DNA of 64,000 nt from Allantophomopsis cytisporea (lineage: Eukaryota > Ascomycota > Leotiomycetes > Phacidiales > Phacidiaceae): assembly GCA_024752435.1 (NCBI GenBank), contig CP103034.1, positions 620,001 through 684,000 of the forward strand. Direction: 5' to 3'. The position numbers and the translations under genes are program-made. Shown one piece after another: positions 45,660-58,338 of this stretch. Numbering within the stretch: position 1 is the first letter of the stretch; each line of letters begins with the position of its first letter. The notes below the pieces were generated by a model. It made no database searches. It had not been told where the DNA came from and saw only the letters and a list, made by a program, of their open reading frames with translations.

Positions 45660-47024
45660 CTAACTTGAATATTGCCCACCATTTCTCGCAGATTCCCGAC
45701 ATCTATCAACAAAATACTGCACACGGATAGATCTTGTATCTAACATCCAATCGTCTGCGTCGCCGGTTGGACCCTCCAAGCGAGCATCGATTCCGCCAAC
45801 AACAGTAGTTGTAGTAGGATTCATTGGAGTTCCCAGCTCCAGATGACTTGGGTCGGCCAGGGTAGTCCCACTCAGCGACCTGTGACGCTGTGGATCTTCA
45901 TTGATGCTCGCCAACTGTGGACTTCTATGACCGTTAGTCACATTCGTAAGATTCTCGTAACTGCCGCGGGTATGCTTGCTTGAAACGCCACTTTCCATGG
46001 CCATGAAATCATCCGTCGCTCGTTTCCGCCAGAACTCTTCGTGGATGGGCAGTCCCTTTGCCCGCCGAATCTTGTTGTTGATGACCCGAAACAGTGGTCG
46101 CAAAGTCGCGATTGAGCCTGCTGTAATGCCGATGCCCGGTTCAAGGATGGACCATATTGCCAGATCGGTGGTGTTCCACAGGAAGTCGTCATTCATCCCT
46201 AACTGGTAGATATACACTATCCTAACCAAAACTGCGACGCATCCGATGGCGCCCATACCCAGTATGAAAGATACCAAAACCTTTGTTCTCCTCTCCATGT
46301 TCAAATTCCAGACCATGAGAATTGGTAAGATAGCGTACGTCCAGTCCGCAATGGAACTTAAAGCGCTATGTGCGTAGCTTATGGCTGTGCTGGAACTCGC
46401 ACTGACGCAACTCCCGTCCATCATCTGCTCGAGGTGTGTGATCCGTGTCCAGTACTCGTAGATTGGTGAGCACTGAAAGACGATGAAGAAGAAGAAAGCA
46501 AAAGTGAAGAGCGTGATAGCGGAAGTGACGACTAGAAGGTGAATGCGGTGCCAGCGCTTTACGGCTACACGTAGAAGGAAAAGGCCGAGCGACAGCTTGA
46601 CGAAGGCCGTTGTCATGGCGTAGAGGATTTCGGAGAAATACCATGACTAGAGGAATTCAGTAACCCAAGTCAAGTGAGGGATTGTTCTTTATACTTTTAC
46701 TGCTTGCTGAGCTTCTTTGGCTGCTAGATCTGACGTATGCCTTCCTGTCCCGCATGTTACACCCCAGAATACTAGAGCACTTAGTGTTGTGAAGAGAACC
46801 TGAAGGTACTATCAGGATAAATGTAGAACATATGGTTAACAGTATCTTACCAGAGCAATGCTCATGAACCAGTCATCAGCACCAAATGATCTTGTCAAGA
46901 ATCCCCGTACATAGACTCGCAACATCATCGAAATCCATGTCAGTGCCAGGAAGAGACCCACAACCGCCTCAAGTCCCGGTCCTCTATTCGCATTATGGCC
47001 ATCTCCTCGTCGTGCAAATTCCAT
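45660..47024 (-). CDS. Pth11-like seven-helix integral membrane receptor (fungal rhodopsin-like domain)
   Basis: 421 residues from three exons: 47024-46851, 46799-46695 and 46646-45660. Introns are 51 and 48 bp. Seven hydrophobic helices can be placed: ALTWISMMLRVYVRG (1), LFTTLSALVFWGVTCG (2), ILYAMTTAFVKLSLGLFLLR (3), TSAITLFTFAFFFFIVFQCS (4), SSIADWTYAILPILMVWNL (5), GMGAIGCVAVLVRIVYIYQL (6) and ILEPGIGITAGSIATLRPLF (7). The FGADDWFM segment after helix 1, the FQCSP segment after helix 4 and the ATLRPLF motif at helix 7 are typical of this fungal-specific family. Residues ~300-421 form a hydrophilic cytosolic tail. There is no CFEM domain. Pth11 itself controls appressorium formation in Magnaporthe; most homologues have unknown ligands. 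An upstream in-frame Met at 47057 is possible but less typical. Confidence 0.87.
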
Positions 47025-48853
47025 GATGCTACAGCATCTGTCCCAGCAGATGTTCACACTCTCGCCTAAGTTTTATGAAATGTTTGAATAAGGGATGATC
47101 ATAAAACGAAGTAAGAGTTGGAAGGAATAAAGGAGAGCAGGGAGGAACGGTATAAAATGAGAAGAGAAGACATGAAGGAAATAAAATATGTCTACCAGTG
47201 AAAATATCAACTGCATGAAAGAGATGCATGTGGGCATCGATCAAGAAGCGTCCGTCGTTCAGCTACACAGCTAGAGCATACAGAGCGTGACAATATTTAC
47301 GAAGTACCTGTCCAGAAAGCCAGTGCCGTACATCGTGCACCGTTGTACAAATCCAAGTATGGTACCTACCAGTAGCGTGTAGTTGACCTTACAGTGGTCC
47401 AAATTCCCAGAGTCTCCGATACTATTGAATACCATCTGGATTTGCACCAACAGAAAGCCTTCAGAAGCTCTCATTTAGCGGTTGAGAGTTCCTTGCGTAC
47501 CTCACGGCATCGGTGCATGAAGGGAATGACATTTGGCAGGGTGGTGCAATGCAGAAGCTGAAGAGAATCAAGTTGGTGGAAGACATCGATGCCAGGATGC
47601 ATCTATATTGTATTTGTGAGAAGTGAGGACCGTGAAAATCGGCGGGTCTCAGATTGGGCTGGAATTTCTGATATGTGAGAGGTCGGTGATTGTCGTCGTT
47701 TGTGGTTGATGAAAGTGGAGGGTTGGGTTGAGGATCGGCTCTTCGTAAGATAGATTGCTGGTGATCTGCCGTGGCTAATTCACAATGGTTCCGAGAGTGT
47801 GGGGAGAAAGTAGCCTAAGTATGTACATAGGCATTTGTATGAGAGATATCACGATTTGATGGTATCGTCAACCTCTCGCAATCTCCAGCAACCACCGAGT
47901 ACACAGTCCGGACGATGTAATCTATTCTTCCTCAGATCTACAAAAATGCCACACTCGTCGCTCACCGAACAGAAATCGCTAGCATTAACATTTGAGAATC
48001 ACAAAGGCTGAAATCTACTTTTCCAGCGGGAGCCCTTGTCCAGAAAACACATGCTTGTTGCATTCCTGCGAACGACGAGAATCCCTTCATGCCATCGAAG
48101 GCAGAATATGACGGTACCATATGATCTGTTCCATTGACAGCGATAGAGTTCCATTGGTAGTTATGCAATCAGAGCTTAAAGATACACTGTGTGCCTGGAT
48201 GTGATCCTTTAATGCACGGGATTCGGAGGCGCTGTAAGCAGTATATGTTGCTTGGAACACGATGTGTAGGACAATTACAGTGACTGTGAATCAATCATCG
48301 GAATAACATCTGCGGAAGGTATATACGCCGGATGTTTCGTGCATATACATATTGCGAGGTACGAATAAAATGTTTGCATGAGCAGCACAAGGAATATTAG
48401 GAGTTTGCCTCTTCGGAATGGTCATGTATGTCCGGAGCATCTTGATCGACGTACTGCACACACGTGTGAGGCTGCACATCTAATTCTTAATAAATGTACA
48501 TAACTACAATGTGTGATATTGAATTTGGCAGCCACTATGACGACAGCTCCAGAGATATCTTCCGATTTTTGCAGCTTCAATCTCACGTAGGCGATTAGTT
48601 GACCTCAACACCATTTCTCCGCTTTACACGAAACCAAGTTCTCAAAATGGATCCACAGTCTTAAGATTGGTAATAAACTATACCACAACAAAGACGCCAA
48701 AAGAAAAAAGGGAACAGACGTATAGTCGTCAAATCAATGGGGGCCCCAAACTCAGTTCAGTCATACAACAAGTGTGCCCTTCAAAGCCATCTAATGAAAA
48801 AATGCCAGCATCCTTCCGCATAATCAATAGGTCATTCGGTACGTTTGAGAGCT
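47025..48853. other. 1.8-kb spacer
   Basis: Promoter of the Pth11-like gene and 3' flank of the BAR gene. Several short open frames on the minus strand (for example 47474-47271) have no domains or splice partners. Nothing else supported. Confidence 0.5.
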
Positions 48854-50144
48854 TTAGGCGGTGCCATCACGGCTCTTGCGGTAGCTTGCCTATTACGCAC
48901 CGATAAGTATTTATCTCTTGAAAAGCTCAAGCGGAGAAATCCTGGTGGCGACTGACCTCTTGCTCAACCTGGAGACCATCCACAACTGGTGCGAGCTCAC
49001 TCAAGATCTCATATGCCTTCTTGTGGAACTCGAGTTGTGCGGCAATTAAATCTGCGAGATTGCGGAGTGGCTCTGGGGTATCAAGGACCTGGTCCGGTTA
49101 GCGGCGGAGTGTCTGAAGATAAGGATTCAAAACTTACATTCTTCATAACACCGACAGCCTCTTCGGTCTGGCCAACAAACTCATCCTCAGCCTGCTCAAT
49201 CTCAACTCTCGCTTCCTCGGCTACGGTCTCCTCATCGCGTTCCTCGCCCTTGTGTCCAACTGGCAGCTTCCACCCTGGGCCACCCTTAGCCTTCGTCTTC
49301 GCAGAGTCCAACATAAGTCTCGAGTTCTCGACGCTCTTTCGTGCTCTCGTCGCAAACATCAAGTTGGTGTTGAGGGTTGTGCTCCAGCCAGCCAAGAAAC
49401 GGCTCTGAATTTGCGAGTCCTGGGCGAGTCTAGCCTCTCCGACCCGTTCGCTGGCGAGGGCGTATTTCTCAAGAGCAGCTGCAAGGGGATCTTCGCCGTT
49501 GGAATTGCTGTGTTGCTGGAGGAGCTGGCTGCTAGCCAAACTTGCGCGTGCGATGGCGTGAGAAAAAGTCTTTGGCTGGGGTCTGGCAGATGGAGGAGCA
49601 ATGAGGGCAGCTTGAGCTTCAGCGGGGGAGGATGCGGATGAGAGGAGGTGGACCTTCTCAGTGACGGTGCGGCCAAGGTCGTTCATGGACTCGCGGATGT
49701 TTGCAGGGTAATCGTAGGCTTCATTGGAGTATTGAGATCTGTAGCAGAGGGAAATAGGTATTAGAAAACTTATACTGTCTTGCTAATGGGAGTATTGAGC
49801 TCGTTGGAGACTTACGTGACCTGCAACATCTTCTGGTGGACCTGCTTCAAGGCATCCACGCGCTTCTCAAGCTCAATATAATCAGGAGGAAGCTGAGTCT
49901 GGACATCATTTCTAAGCTTTGCGATTCTTGAAATGGAAATATACAAGCACCAACCTTATCGTCAGATTGGCCAAGCTGTTCCTTTACATATTGCTGGGTG
50001 CGGGCTGCGAAAGGCGTGAAAGAGGCCCTTTATCGTCGTCAGCAATACGAAGCTACATGAAGCAATGTCTGGACATCAAATATGTAGAAGGGAGAGCTGA
50101 GATACGTACGAAATGTTCTTTCCAAATGACATGAAGCCGTCCAT
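48854..50144 (-). CDS. BAR-domain protein, Gvp36 type
   Basis: 319 residues from six exons: 50144-50110, 50027-49955, 49898-49816, 49738-49138, 49088-48957 and 48889-48854. The start MDGFMSFGKNIS leads to SFTPFAARTQQYVKEQLGQ and DYIELEKRVDALKQVHQKML, then QYSNEAYDYPANIRES, the conserved opening of this fungal BAR family. Long amphipathic helices follow (ALASERVGEARLAQDSQIQ; VENSRLMLDSAKTKAK; EARVEIEQAEDEFVGQTEEA; LADLIAAQLEFHKKAYEIL). BAR dimers bind and bend membranes; yeast Gvp36 acts at Golgi and endosomal membranes. The last exon (ASYRKSRDGTA) is chosen because the family usually ends with a YRxSR motif; reading through instead would stop after nine other residues. Exon 3's acceptor was set by continuity of TQLPPDYIELEKR. 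Confidence 0.85.
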
Positions 50145-50739
50145 GATTGCGGTGATATTCAATGAGTATGATGAGATGTTCGAGATGTGTAATGTGACGT
50201 TGTTGTCTTGGAACGTTGGAACGATCAATGGGACACTGCGTAATCTCATGGGCCAGGGTTCAATCGCGACTGCCTTTGGGAATCAACGCTAGACACGCTA
50301 GCTATCACTTGCACGTGATCATGAACGAGGGGTACCATGCCTTCGATATCATCTTTCTTATATACATTTTCATATGTATATTTATATATAACCTTTCACC
50401 CTTCGAAAGATTGCTAGGACTGGTAAGCATCTGTGATTTGAGAAACCCGAGATAGCCGTGTCATTGTCATGTTATTATCGTTGTCGTTATCCACAGGAAT
50501 GTTGGCGACTTCTAAAAGTAGAAGATTCCCAACTCAGTCCCACTTTGCAGTGGGTATGGAAGGTACTGACAAACACAGCAATGGACAGTCCATGTGTACT
50601 TTACACAGCTTCTCTCCTACACGGCTACTCATTGCAACAGGGAAATATCATAATCTAGCAAGGTGTAGTAAAAGTAAACAGATATAATGGATGTTATTTG
50701 ATTGAATGAAGTTTTGACCTCAGATCTGATTCCATCTAC
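50145..50739. other. Spacer between BAR and NAGS genes
   Basis: Holds the BAR-gene promoter and the 3' flank of the synthase gene. A+T-rich stretch at about 50350-50400. Nothing coding seen. Confidence 0.5.
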
Positions 50740-52969
50740 CTAATCAGCAACAGCCTTCTTATCCGCCCAAGAAGGCTCAATATTATCACAAACGCCCTCA
50801 TAATCCAAGAACTTTTGACGATCAAAACTCAAATCCGGCGTTGTCCAAAACATAGTCCAATTTGTACCCGGCAACTTCCAAGTGCCCCTGGAGCGTTCAA
50901 AATACCACTTATTGACTGGATTGTTCTGCCGACTCCGCCAACACACACCATCAGGGAAACAAGTCCGAACCATCGCCTTGAAGACCACATCTGCGACGCC
51001 CCCGGAGCCCTGGCTGCGCTTCAAGACAGCGAATTTGTCCAAGTAGGGAACCATGCGGGCGCGGCTTTCTTCGCTTCCATCGTCTGGAACACCAGGTGGG
51101 AGTTCCCATGTCAAGAGCGCGCCACCTTCGTATTCACCAGCTATGATGACTCCGGCTATTCGGTTGTTGACACGCTTCAGATAGTCCTGCACATCAAGCT
51201 TCCTATCGAACGAGTCTTCAATCAGGTGAACGAGGCGTGGAAGATCAATACGAGGATCATGAAGTGTTATTTGAGGCTTTCCATTCACTGGAGGTTCCCA
51301 TGGTGTCTTGATTGGGTCGGGTAGCATCGTGAGTGGTATGCCTCTCTTTGCAAATGTTGTTGTTGCGATGCTCGGCTTGCTAGAAGGGTCTTTTTGCTGC
51401 AACGGCAGTTGACCTAATCGGCTGACTGGCAAAGATGATGAGAACGCAGGCTTGTCCGTGAGCAAGTTGTGGATTAATGGGTTGCGAAGTCTGCGAGTAC
51501 CAACCCCAATAGACTTTGAAGTGGAAATTGGTGGTCGTCCTGAGTTAGCGGCCTCATCTGGTGTTGTTAAGAGAGCCGACGATGTTGGAGGCAGTAAAGC
51601 CAGAGTTGCTTTCATGATCTCTAGATTGCGAAGATGTATTTTGTTCTCCGCAGGGTCAGTATGTCGTGGAATGTTGATAAATTTTGTAGGTCCGTAGTGA
51701 GATTCACCGCCCATGAGTTCGTCCCTGACGTATTCGTATTCTTGTTCCATGTTGAGAAACACATGCACACCGTCAGGTCGATGACTTGCAGGGATGCCAC
51801 CAAGAGGGTCAAGTATGATAAGACGATCGAGTGACACTTCTTTGCGAAGTTCTTCTATTCTCGTGGAAGTTGCTGCATGATCTTCGTCTGGAAGAGGGGA
51901 TGCATGCAATCCAGCGAATTCGCGTGTCAATGCCATCACAACCTCATTGGCATCTAGGGACTTTCCAGTCATAGTATTATCGGTATAGCCCATTGAGGGA
52001 ATCACTGGAATCAGGTCTCGTCTCAGCGGTGTCATCAATAATCGCCGATATGTGACATGAACGTTGCCGCGTACAGGAGATACAGACGATTGCACCTGAT
52101 CCGAGACACCTATCACGTTGTCGACCTTTCGTGCAGCACCTCCATCATTAGCTTCAATCGCAGCTACGATTCGATCACACTGATCGCCGATAAGTGACTT
52201 CCAACCAGGCTGATCGAAGAAACTCTTTTCCGAAGAGTCGTTGCAGTCCACGACAACAACATTGTGTAACCCTAGCTTGGCAAGTTGTGTAAGTGTCCTA
52301 CCAATACCCAATAATGTCTCGTCAGAGAGGGTTTGAGGGCTCCTTATTTTGACCAAAGCCAAGTGCAATGGTGGATCACCCTCGGTTACAGCTTGCGGTA
52401 CAACTCGCTTTGACTCTGGTTTCTGAACAAATTGTGGGCTCTCTGCAACTGATCGAACGGATCCGTAGAAGTTGCCCAGATTGACCCCATTGGCCTCTTG
52501 CCCCGATTTCGGCAGAAGAGACTTTGTCGATGGTGATGGTGATGGAGTGGTTTCTTTCGGTGGTGTAAAAGCTCTTAGGTACGATCGTGCCTCTCGTTTT
52601 GTCGCCGTTGATCCCAAGACCGATAGGAAGAAATCCTGATCTCATCAGCATGTGGTAGAATCATCATGCCGCTCTGGGTGACCTACCCTATTCACAAATC
52701 GGTCTTGCTGGTTCTCCGCCTTCCTCCTCTCCCAGAACTTCGATACATGCTTTTTGTTGGTAGAAGTCCCATCCCCCTCAGCTCGTGTGGTCGCAGAAAC
52801 GGTGAATTTTCTTGAGTTCCGACCGCAGTCAATTAATTGAGTCTGTCGCGTGGTCCACGTAGATAGCTTCACAATCAGTACACAGCGAGCAATGGCAAAA
52901 TTGGGCTTCGCTCACATTATGACCAGCGGTATCTCTGCCCTTCTTCCGGGCGAGATTCTGTATACTCAT
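50740..52969 (-). CDS. arg2: Mitochondrial N-acetylglutamate synthase
   Basis: First enzyme of arginine/ornithine synthesis: acetyl-CoA plus glutamate to N-acetylglutamate, in mitochondria. Proposed 701 residues from three exons: 52969-52916, 52842-52687 and 52635-50740. The long last exon carries the amino-acid-kinase-like domain (LALVKIRSPQTLSDETL, LGLHNVVVVDCND, YTDNTMTGKSLDANEVVMAL, LIILDPLGGIP). It ends with the vertebrate-like GNAT domain (LVHLIEDSFDRKLDVQDYL, RIAGVIIAGEYEGGALLTWE, YLDKFAVLKRSQGSGGVADV, CWRSRQNNPVNKWYFERSRG, TNWTMFWTT). DFFLSVLGSTATKREA at the exon 2/3 join is a fungal NAGS hallmark. Exon 2's frame contains no ATG between the preceding stop and KKHVSKFW, so an upstream exon is required. 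The one chosen starts MSIQNLARKKGRD with a GTGAGC donor; this first exon is the uncertain part. Confidence 0.9.
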
Positions 52970-54214
52970 GGCGCATGTTGCTCCACACCGCTTCAATTGT
53001 CCATGGGAACGGACTGTCGAGGAAAGAATGTCACAAGAAGTTGAATCAGAATCGCGAGACAGACTGGCTTTTGTTTGCCAGCCCTCAGCCAAGACGATTA
53101 ACGAATCACGATAAGAGTAGCGCTCCCGAGAGCTTGTCTCGCAGCAATCAGATGCGTATTGATGGTCTCATCAATCTTGTTCCTCTTCGCTTTTTACATG
53201 ACTATATCGATTATCAATTCTTCCCATGAGGTATTATTGGGCGAGAAGGTGAGGTATTTTCCTTTCACTTACGTTTATGGTTTTCATTTGCACGGCGACA
53301 TCCTTGACCATTTTCACCATTGCATCCTTTTTTGTTTTATCCCCGAAGTTGTCGAATATGCGGGGGTAAGAAGAGAAATTTCTCGGTCCTGCAAGGAGCT
53401 GTTTCGCCGAGGCCTACTTCGGAGGTCAGTTGTGTGACACTCCGTTCGTCTACGTCTCTTAGTCCTCCTACTTATCATCTGCTACGATACACGGCCCCGG
53501 TAATAGCGGCCTTGGCCTCGCGCTCACTCTTTCGACGTCATAAAGGAATTGAGGGGGCTTCCACGTATAAATCGTCCATACAGTAGTACTTACTCTACAC
53601 TGCCGATGGGCATGGCTGGTGTTTTGTATGGAGATTCCGCACCTTCCGCACCCTCCGCACCTTCCGCGCCTTCCGTCAGCTTTGTACTTGGTCAGACATT
53701 GTAAGATATTGTAGGTAGAACAAGGTAAAGGTAGTATAGAGCATGTAGTGATAGATAAGTACCTGAGATACCTAGATACCTTTGTGCTTATGAACATGAA
53801 TAATCAGTTTGCATCGAACTGGAGTTCCCGCATCTGTTACTCGGTAACTAGTACTATCACGCTTCTTCATTAGATATATCCCCATATCCTCCTACCTACC
53901 TTATCCTTTTTTCATCAACACTCCAAACTCTCCCAAATCACTTACAAATTCGCTGGTACTTTGCATGGAATTTCCGCAAGAGTTTCTAGCAGCTACATCT
54001 CAAGGTATGTGTGCATATACATAACCAGCTTGTATTGATCGACGTCGAGTACTCGGATATTTCACTTAGTGACTATCATCCTCGTTCCCCAGATATCCTC
54101 TACGTTTTCGTAAACAATCCAAATACCCAAATCAATAACAAACATATATTAGATAAAGAAAGAATACCCAATCAATTTGATTATACACACTGATCAAGGC
54201 ATCCCTCTTTCAAT
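52970..54214. other. 1.2-kb divergent spacer
   Basis: Between NAGS (minus) and the dehydrogenase (plus). Contains both promoters and a nonamer repeat; no gene recognised. CCTACC-rich sequence lies at about 53700-53910. Confidence 0.5.
53635..53674. repeat. Nonamer tandem repeat (TTCCGCACC)n
   Basis: About four copies of TTCCGCACC with single-base variants, head to tail. Confidence 0.8.
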
Positions 54215-55248
54215 ATGGCACCACAAATTGCATGGCTTGGTAAGTCTATCAACAGTCAACATAGATATATATCACCACTTTCTGACCACCACAGGTCTTG
54301 GGAACATGGGACGCGTAAATCACCCCTTCCAATGAATTCCCGAAGAAGAAATCAACTCAAATGACAATCTAGGGAATGGTCTCAAACATCGTAGGCAAAG
54401 CCGACCTTACCGAGCCCTTGGTATTGTACAATCGCACTTCGAAGCGCGCAGTTGACCTGCACGAGAAGCTACACCACCCACAGACAAAGGTGGCCACAAC
54501 GATAGAAGAAGCCATCGCCAATGCGGACATAGTCTTCATATGCCTCGGCGACGACGCCGCCGTAACCACGACAATCGACACGGCATTGAAGAGCTCCGTG
54601 AAGGGCAAGCTGATCGTCGACTGCTCGACAATACACCCGGACACGACCAAAGCGCTCGCGAAGAAAGTCACCGACGCAGGCGCCGAGTTCGTCGCATGTC
54701 CGGTGTTCGGCGCACCGGCAATGGCGGATGCCGGCCAGCTGGTGTGTGTGCTCGCGGGCCCGAGGGAGTCGGTGGAGAAGGTGAAGCCATATACGAAGGG
54801 CGTCATGGGACGGGCGTTCATTGATTTCGGGGGTCAGGACGCGAGCAAGGCGACCCACCTGAAGATCATTGGGAACACGTTTGTTATGAGTATGGTTGAG
54901 ACGTTGTCTGAGGGGCATGTGCTCGCTGAGACATCTGGACTTGGCAGCCATAACTTACATCAATTTCTGGAGGCAATGTTCCCGGGCCCATATGTGGCTT
55001 ACTCGACAAGAATGATGAGTGGTGATTACTATAAGCGCGAGGAGCCGCTTTTTGCCGTTGATCTTGCTAGGAAGGATGTTGGACACGCACTTGCGCTTGC
55101 TGAGTCCTCTGGTACGAGATTGAAGGCACTGGAGGTTGCCGATGAGCATCTCAAGCAGGTCAAGGAGCACGTGGGAGCCAAGGGCGATATTGCTGGAATT
55201 TATGGTGCTGTCAGACAGGAAGGAGGACTGATGTATGAAAACCAATGA
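54215..55248 (+). CDS. 3-hydroxyisobutyrate dehydrogenase-like NAD(P)-binding enzyme
   Basis: 306 residues from three exons: 54215-54239, 54295-54314 and 54373-55248. The 25- and 20-nt first exons together encode MAPQIAWLGLGNMGR, the dinucleotide-binding motif, completed by GMVSNIV. The Rossmann domain continues with VLYNRTSKRA, ADIVFICLGDDAAV and GKLIVDCSTIHPDT. The beta-hydroxyacid dehydrogenase signature region is ACPVFGAPAMADAGQLVCVL. The catalytic Lys lies in THLKIIGNTFVMSMVE, and the C-terminal helical domain includes FAVDLARKDVGHALALAE. The family oxidises 3-hydroxy acids such as 3-hydroxyisobutyrate or reduces succinate-semialdehyde-like aldehydes; the substrate is not fixed by sequence. 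No mitochondrial presequence is apparent, so it is probably cytosolic and GLYR1/6PGDH-like rather than the valine-pathway enzyme. Confidence 0.88.
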
Positions 55249-55393
55249 ATCATGAAAGAACATGTTGAAGTAGATAAAAGAATAATTGAGATTCTTTATT
55301 TATTTATCCTTGTAGAAAATCTAGCCATGCTATGCTGATATTGTAGAACAATCTGGCCGCTAATTTCCAGACCACTTATCATGAGTCCTATCC

Positions 55394-57856
55394 TTAATTT
55401 CCCTCAGCCGCCCGTGAACTCTCCTCATAAAACTCCATTGTAAGCGCAGCCAACAAACATGGTATTTCACCCCTCTCCTCGACCCAAAACTTAATGCTCG
55501 GTCTAATCTTCTGCGCAAACAGCGACTGCAAGCCACCGGAAATCTTCATAGTTCCTGTTACAAAATTAGTGAAGTGTAAATCAAAGATATGAATAACAGG
55601 GTTGCAGCAGCATACCTTTCTCACCATCGAAGACGATACTGTTTTCCTCTTCTCCTTGCGCGGGATAGAACAAGCTCCTGACTTTCATCTTTCCATTGGG
55701 CAAGAATTCGACTTCCCAGCCTAACAAGCTCCTGATACCCTCCCGAAATTCCTGCGTCATATTCTGCCACACGCTCTTCATGCGCATCATCCTCTTTTCC
55801 TTGCTCTTAACTTCAGCCTCCATATCCTCCATTTCTAGCTGCTTAGCTTCTAATGTACTCAATGGCACTACATCGATGCCTCGCTTACCCTTCAACTGGG
55901 CGAGAAGATCTGCGTTTTCGGCCCGCAGAGTTTTAAGCGTGGCCATTTTGATAGCTTCGACTTTGGCCGTAGGGTTATCTCTCAATGATAGGACCCGGGT
56001 CTTATTCTGGGCTGTAGCAGCCTTTAATCTTTCCTGGGCAACTGAAAGCTCCTTTTGAAACAGTGCACTTGCCTGCTGTGCACTACTGAGCTCGTCCTGT
56101 AACTTACGGTTCTTCCGCGACAACTCGCCAAGGTGTTCGTGATCATCCGAATCGTCGCGTGAGCGCTTAGTACCAGCATGTGTTGAGGACGGTGTAAGAG
56201 AATGAGCAGCAGCAAGCTCATCTGTTTGTGATTTGAGCTCATTGCGGTATTGATCTACCATTTCCTCAAGCTCCTGGATCCGCTTCGCCTTGGGCTCATC
56301 GAAACTATCCGGCTGCATAGTCATCTCTTCAGTGTCGAATGTCTTCAACTGCGCTCGGAGAAATTCCACCTCTCTGACTGCGAGATTTCGTTGCTTTTCC
56401 AAACGTGCCCGCACCTTCGCATCTCCTCCCCCGCTGGTTTTGTTCTTCTCGGCTTCTTCAGCGAGCTGAACCTTATCATGCTCAAGAGCTCGGATTATCT
56501 CCTCCTTTTCTGAGATTTCTGCGCCCAAAGTGCCTAGTCTTTCGAGAAGCGTGGCAGATTCAATACGTTCTTGTACAAGAGCTTTGGCAATTGCTTCTGG
56601 CGAGTCGAATTCGAGTTGACCATCTGGGCCGGCCTGGCTCTCGAGATATGCAGTCCATGCTAATCTTTCGTCTTCGAGTCTTTGACGTTGAATTTGAGCC
56701 TCGTTTAGCTCTTGTTGAAGCTCTTCAATTGTATCCACCTTTCGCTGCAAAGCTCTCTTTTCTTCCTCGACTATCTCCACGCTCTTTGTCAGTTTTCGGA
56801 AATGTTTAAGTTCGCCGGCCTGCTCGCGATTTGTAACCTCTAGAGTTCGTATGTGTGCCACTTGTTCGCTGAGTTCTCGTTTTATGACTCCCAGAGTATC
56901 TGCGTCCCCACTTTGTGCCTTGAGTTTGAGGACTTCGCCTTGAAGAGCTCCAATCTCGTTATCCTTCTCCACCAATTTTTGTTGCATGTCCTGAATGGTT
57001 TGCTCCTTGCTTTCGGTGTCCTGCTGCAGCTCTTCGACAGTTCGCTGCAAACTTGTACCTCTAGCCTCCAAGTCACCCACCTTTCTCTCCAAACTCCTCA
57101 CACTCCCCTCCATCTCAGCCCTCACATCTTCCACTTCCTCTTCAATACTCCGTCTGGCTTCCTCTAATTCCCTCGTCTTTCTCTCTAGCGCCGCCTTCTC
57201 ATTATCTGCTGCATCTCTCAATTGTCCCATTTCCTTCACCAGTCCCTCATATAACCTCACGGCCTTTAGTCTCTCTCCCTCCGCGACCTGCATCTTTTGG
57301 AAATCTTCCTCTCCCTTGCGCTGCACATCCCTCAATTCACGCTCGTGGCGTAAATTCGTGACTTCTTTATCCTGCTCAATTGCATTGAGGGCATACTTTA
57401 GTTTCTCAACCTCAGCCTTCAACTCGTCGTTCCGTGAGTCCTTCACCCCATCGTCAACCACCGTCCTCGTAGACTGACGCATCGTATCACGCAGCGGTCG
57501 AGCGGTAGCAGTTGTAGTAGCGGTAGACTCAGCGCCCGTAAACAGATCAAAGGAAGGCTGTGTGTTTGCAGCGCGCATCGCGGACATCTAAAGGCAGCCA
57601 AGACAAATAAGCTCCATGTTCAACTCTCATACTCAAAAATGAGGCCATCTTGTGCGCTCGAAGAACTAACACCTACCCGCGACTGTACCCTCGGGATTCC
57701 AGATCCCATACTCTGCCGCAATGAGCTTCCTCCACCAGACATCCGCGACGAGGTCAAGCTCGTTCGGTGATTGTTCTGCATCGAGCTGCGACGACTTCCT
57801 CCACCACTACCAGGAACACCTGGCGGGCGCATGCGATTCTGAGGTGGCGAGCTCAT
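55394..57856 (-). CDS. mad1: Spindle assembly checkpoint protein Mad1
   Basis: 770 residues from three exons: 57856-57677, 57587-55616 and 55554-55394. A ~60-residue Ser/Gly/Arg-rich N-terminus precedes almost continuous coiled coil (residues ~95-680; heptad-rich blocks such as LKAEVEKLKYALNAIEQDKEV and KRIQELEEMVDQYRNELKSQ). The Mad2-interaction part is in the later coiled coil. The C-terminal globular domain has the Mad1 hallmarks RMKSVWQNMTQEFREGIRSLLGWEVEF, KMKVRSLFYP, GGLQSLFAQKIRPSIKFWV and IPCLLAALTMEFYEE. Mad1 resides at nuclear pores and unattached kinetochores and recruits Mad2 to hold anaphase. The first ATG of exon 2 could be mistaken for the start, but exon 1 (MSSPPQNRMRPPG) splices in frame with a GTAGGT donor. 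Confidence 0.9.
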
Positions 57857-58338
57857 GGTCAATCATGTGGCGCGTCGCGCGCGGTCGTTGTGAAGAATTG
57901 CCTAACCTTGCCTTTGTCTTAATTGAAAGTGACGCAGGATGGCAGAGTATTGTTAGTTGTGGCCTAATCCAAAAGGCGTCAATGTTTACTTTCGTCGCCT
58001 AGGCTCCGGATTCATTATCCGTACCTACGAGCGGCTCACCATATGATCATACTCTTTGCGTACTTATCTTTCGGCTGGCTTATTAAAAAGCGATCATATC
58101 TGCCGCTACTGAGCATAAGTCCGAGAAGAATGATCTTTATCTCAATTTGATGGTATTGCCACGAGTCGCGTCGTCCATTACACATACACGAAGGCATAAG
58201 TGCAAACATGGTCCGTAAGCGGTAGTTCTATGGAGGATCCTTAATATGCTCCCGGGCTTTTCTTCTCTTTTCTCTCTCTCTGCCTTCTTCTTCGTCTTCT
58301 AAATTCAACTTCCTTTTACTTTCCAAAGAAGTCTCAAC
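57857..58338. other. Divergent promoter between mad1 and the phosphoesterase gene
   Basis: 482 bp with no gene. The plus-strand end is a CT-rich leader (TCTCTCTCTC and TTCTTCTTCG around 58265-58320), common just upstream of fungal start codons. Confidence 0.6.

Noticed and set aside
54369..54951. Minus-strand frames opposite the dehydrogenase
   Set aside because: Overlap a conserved enzyme on the other strand and contain no recognisable motif.
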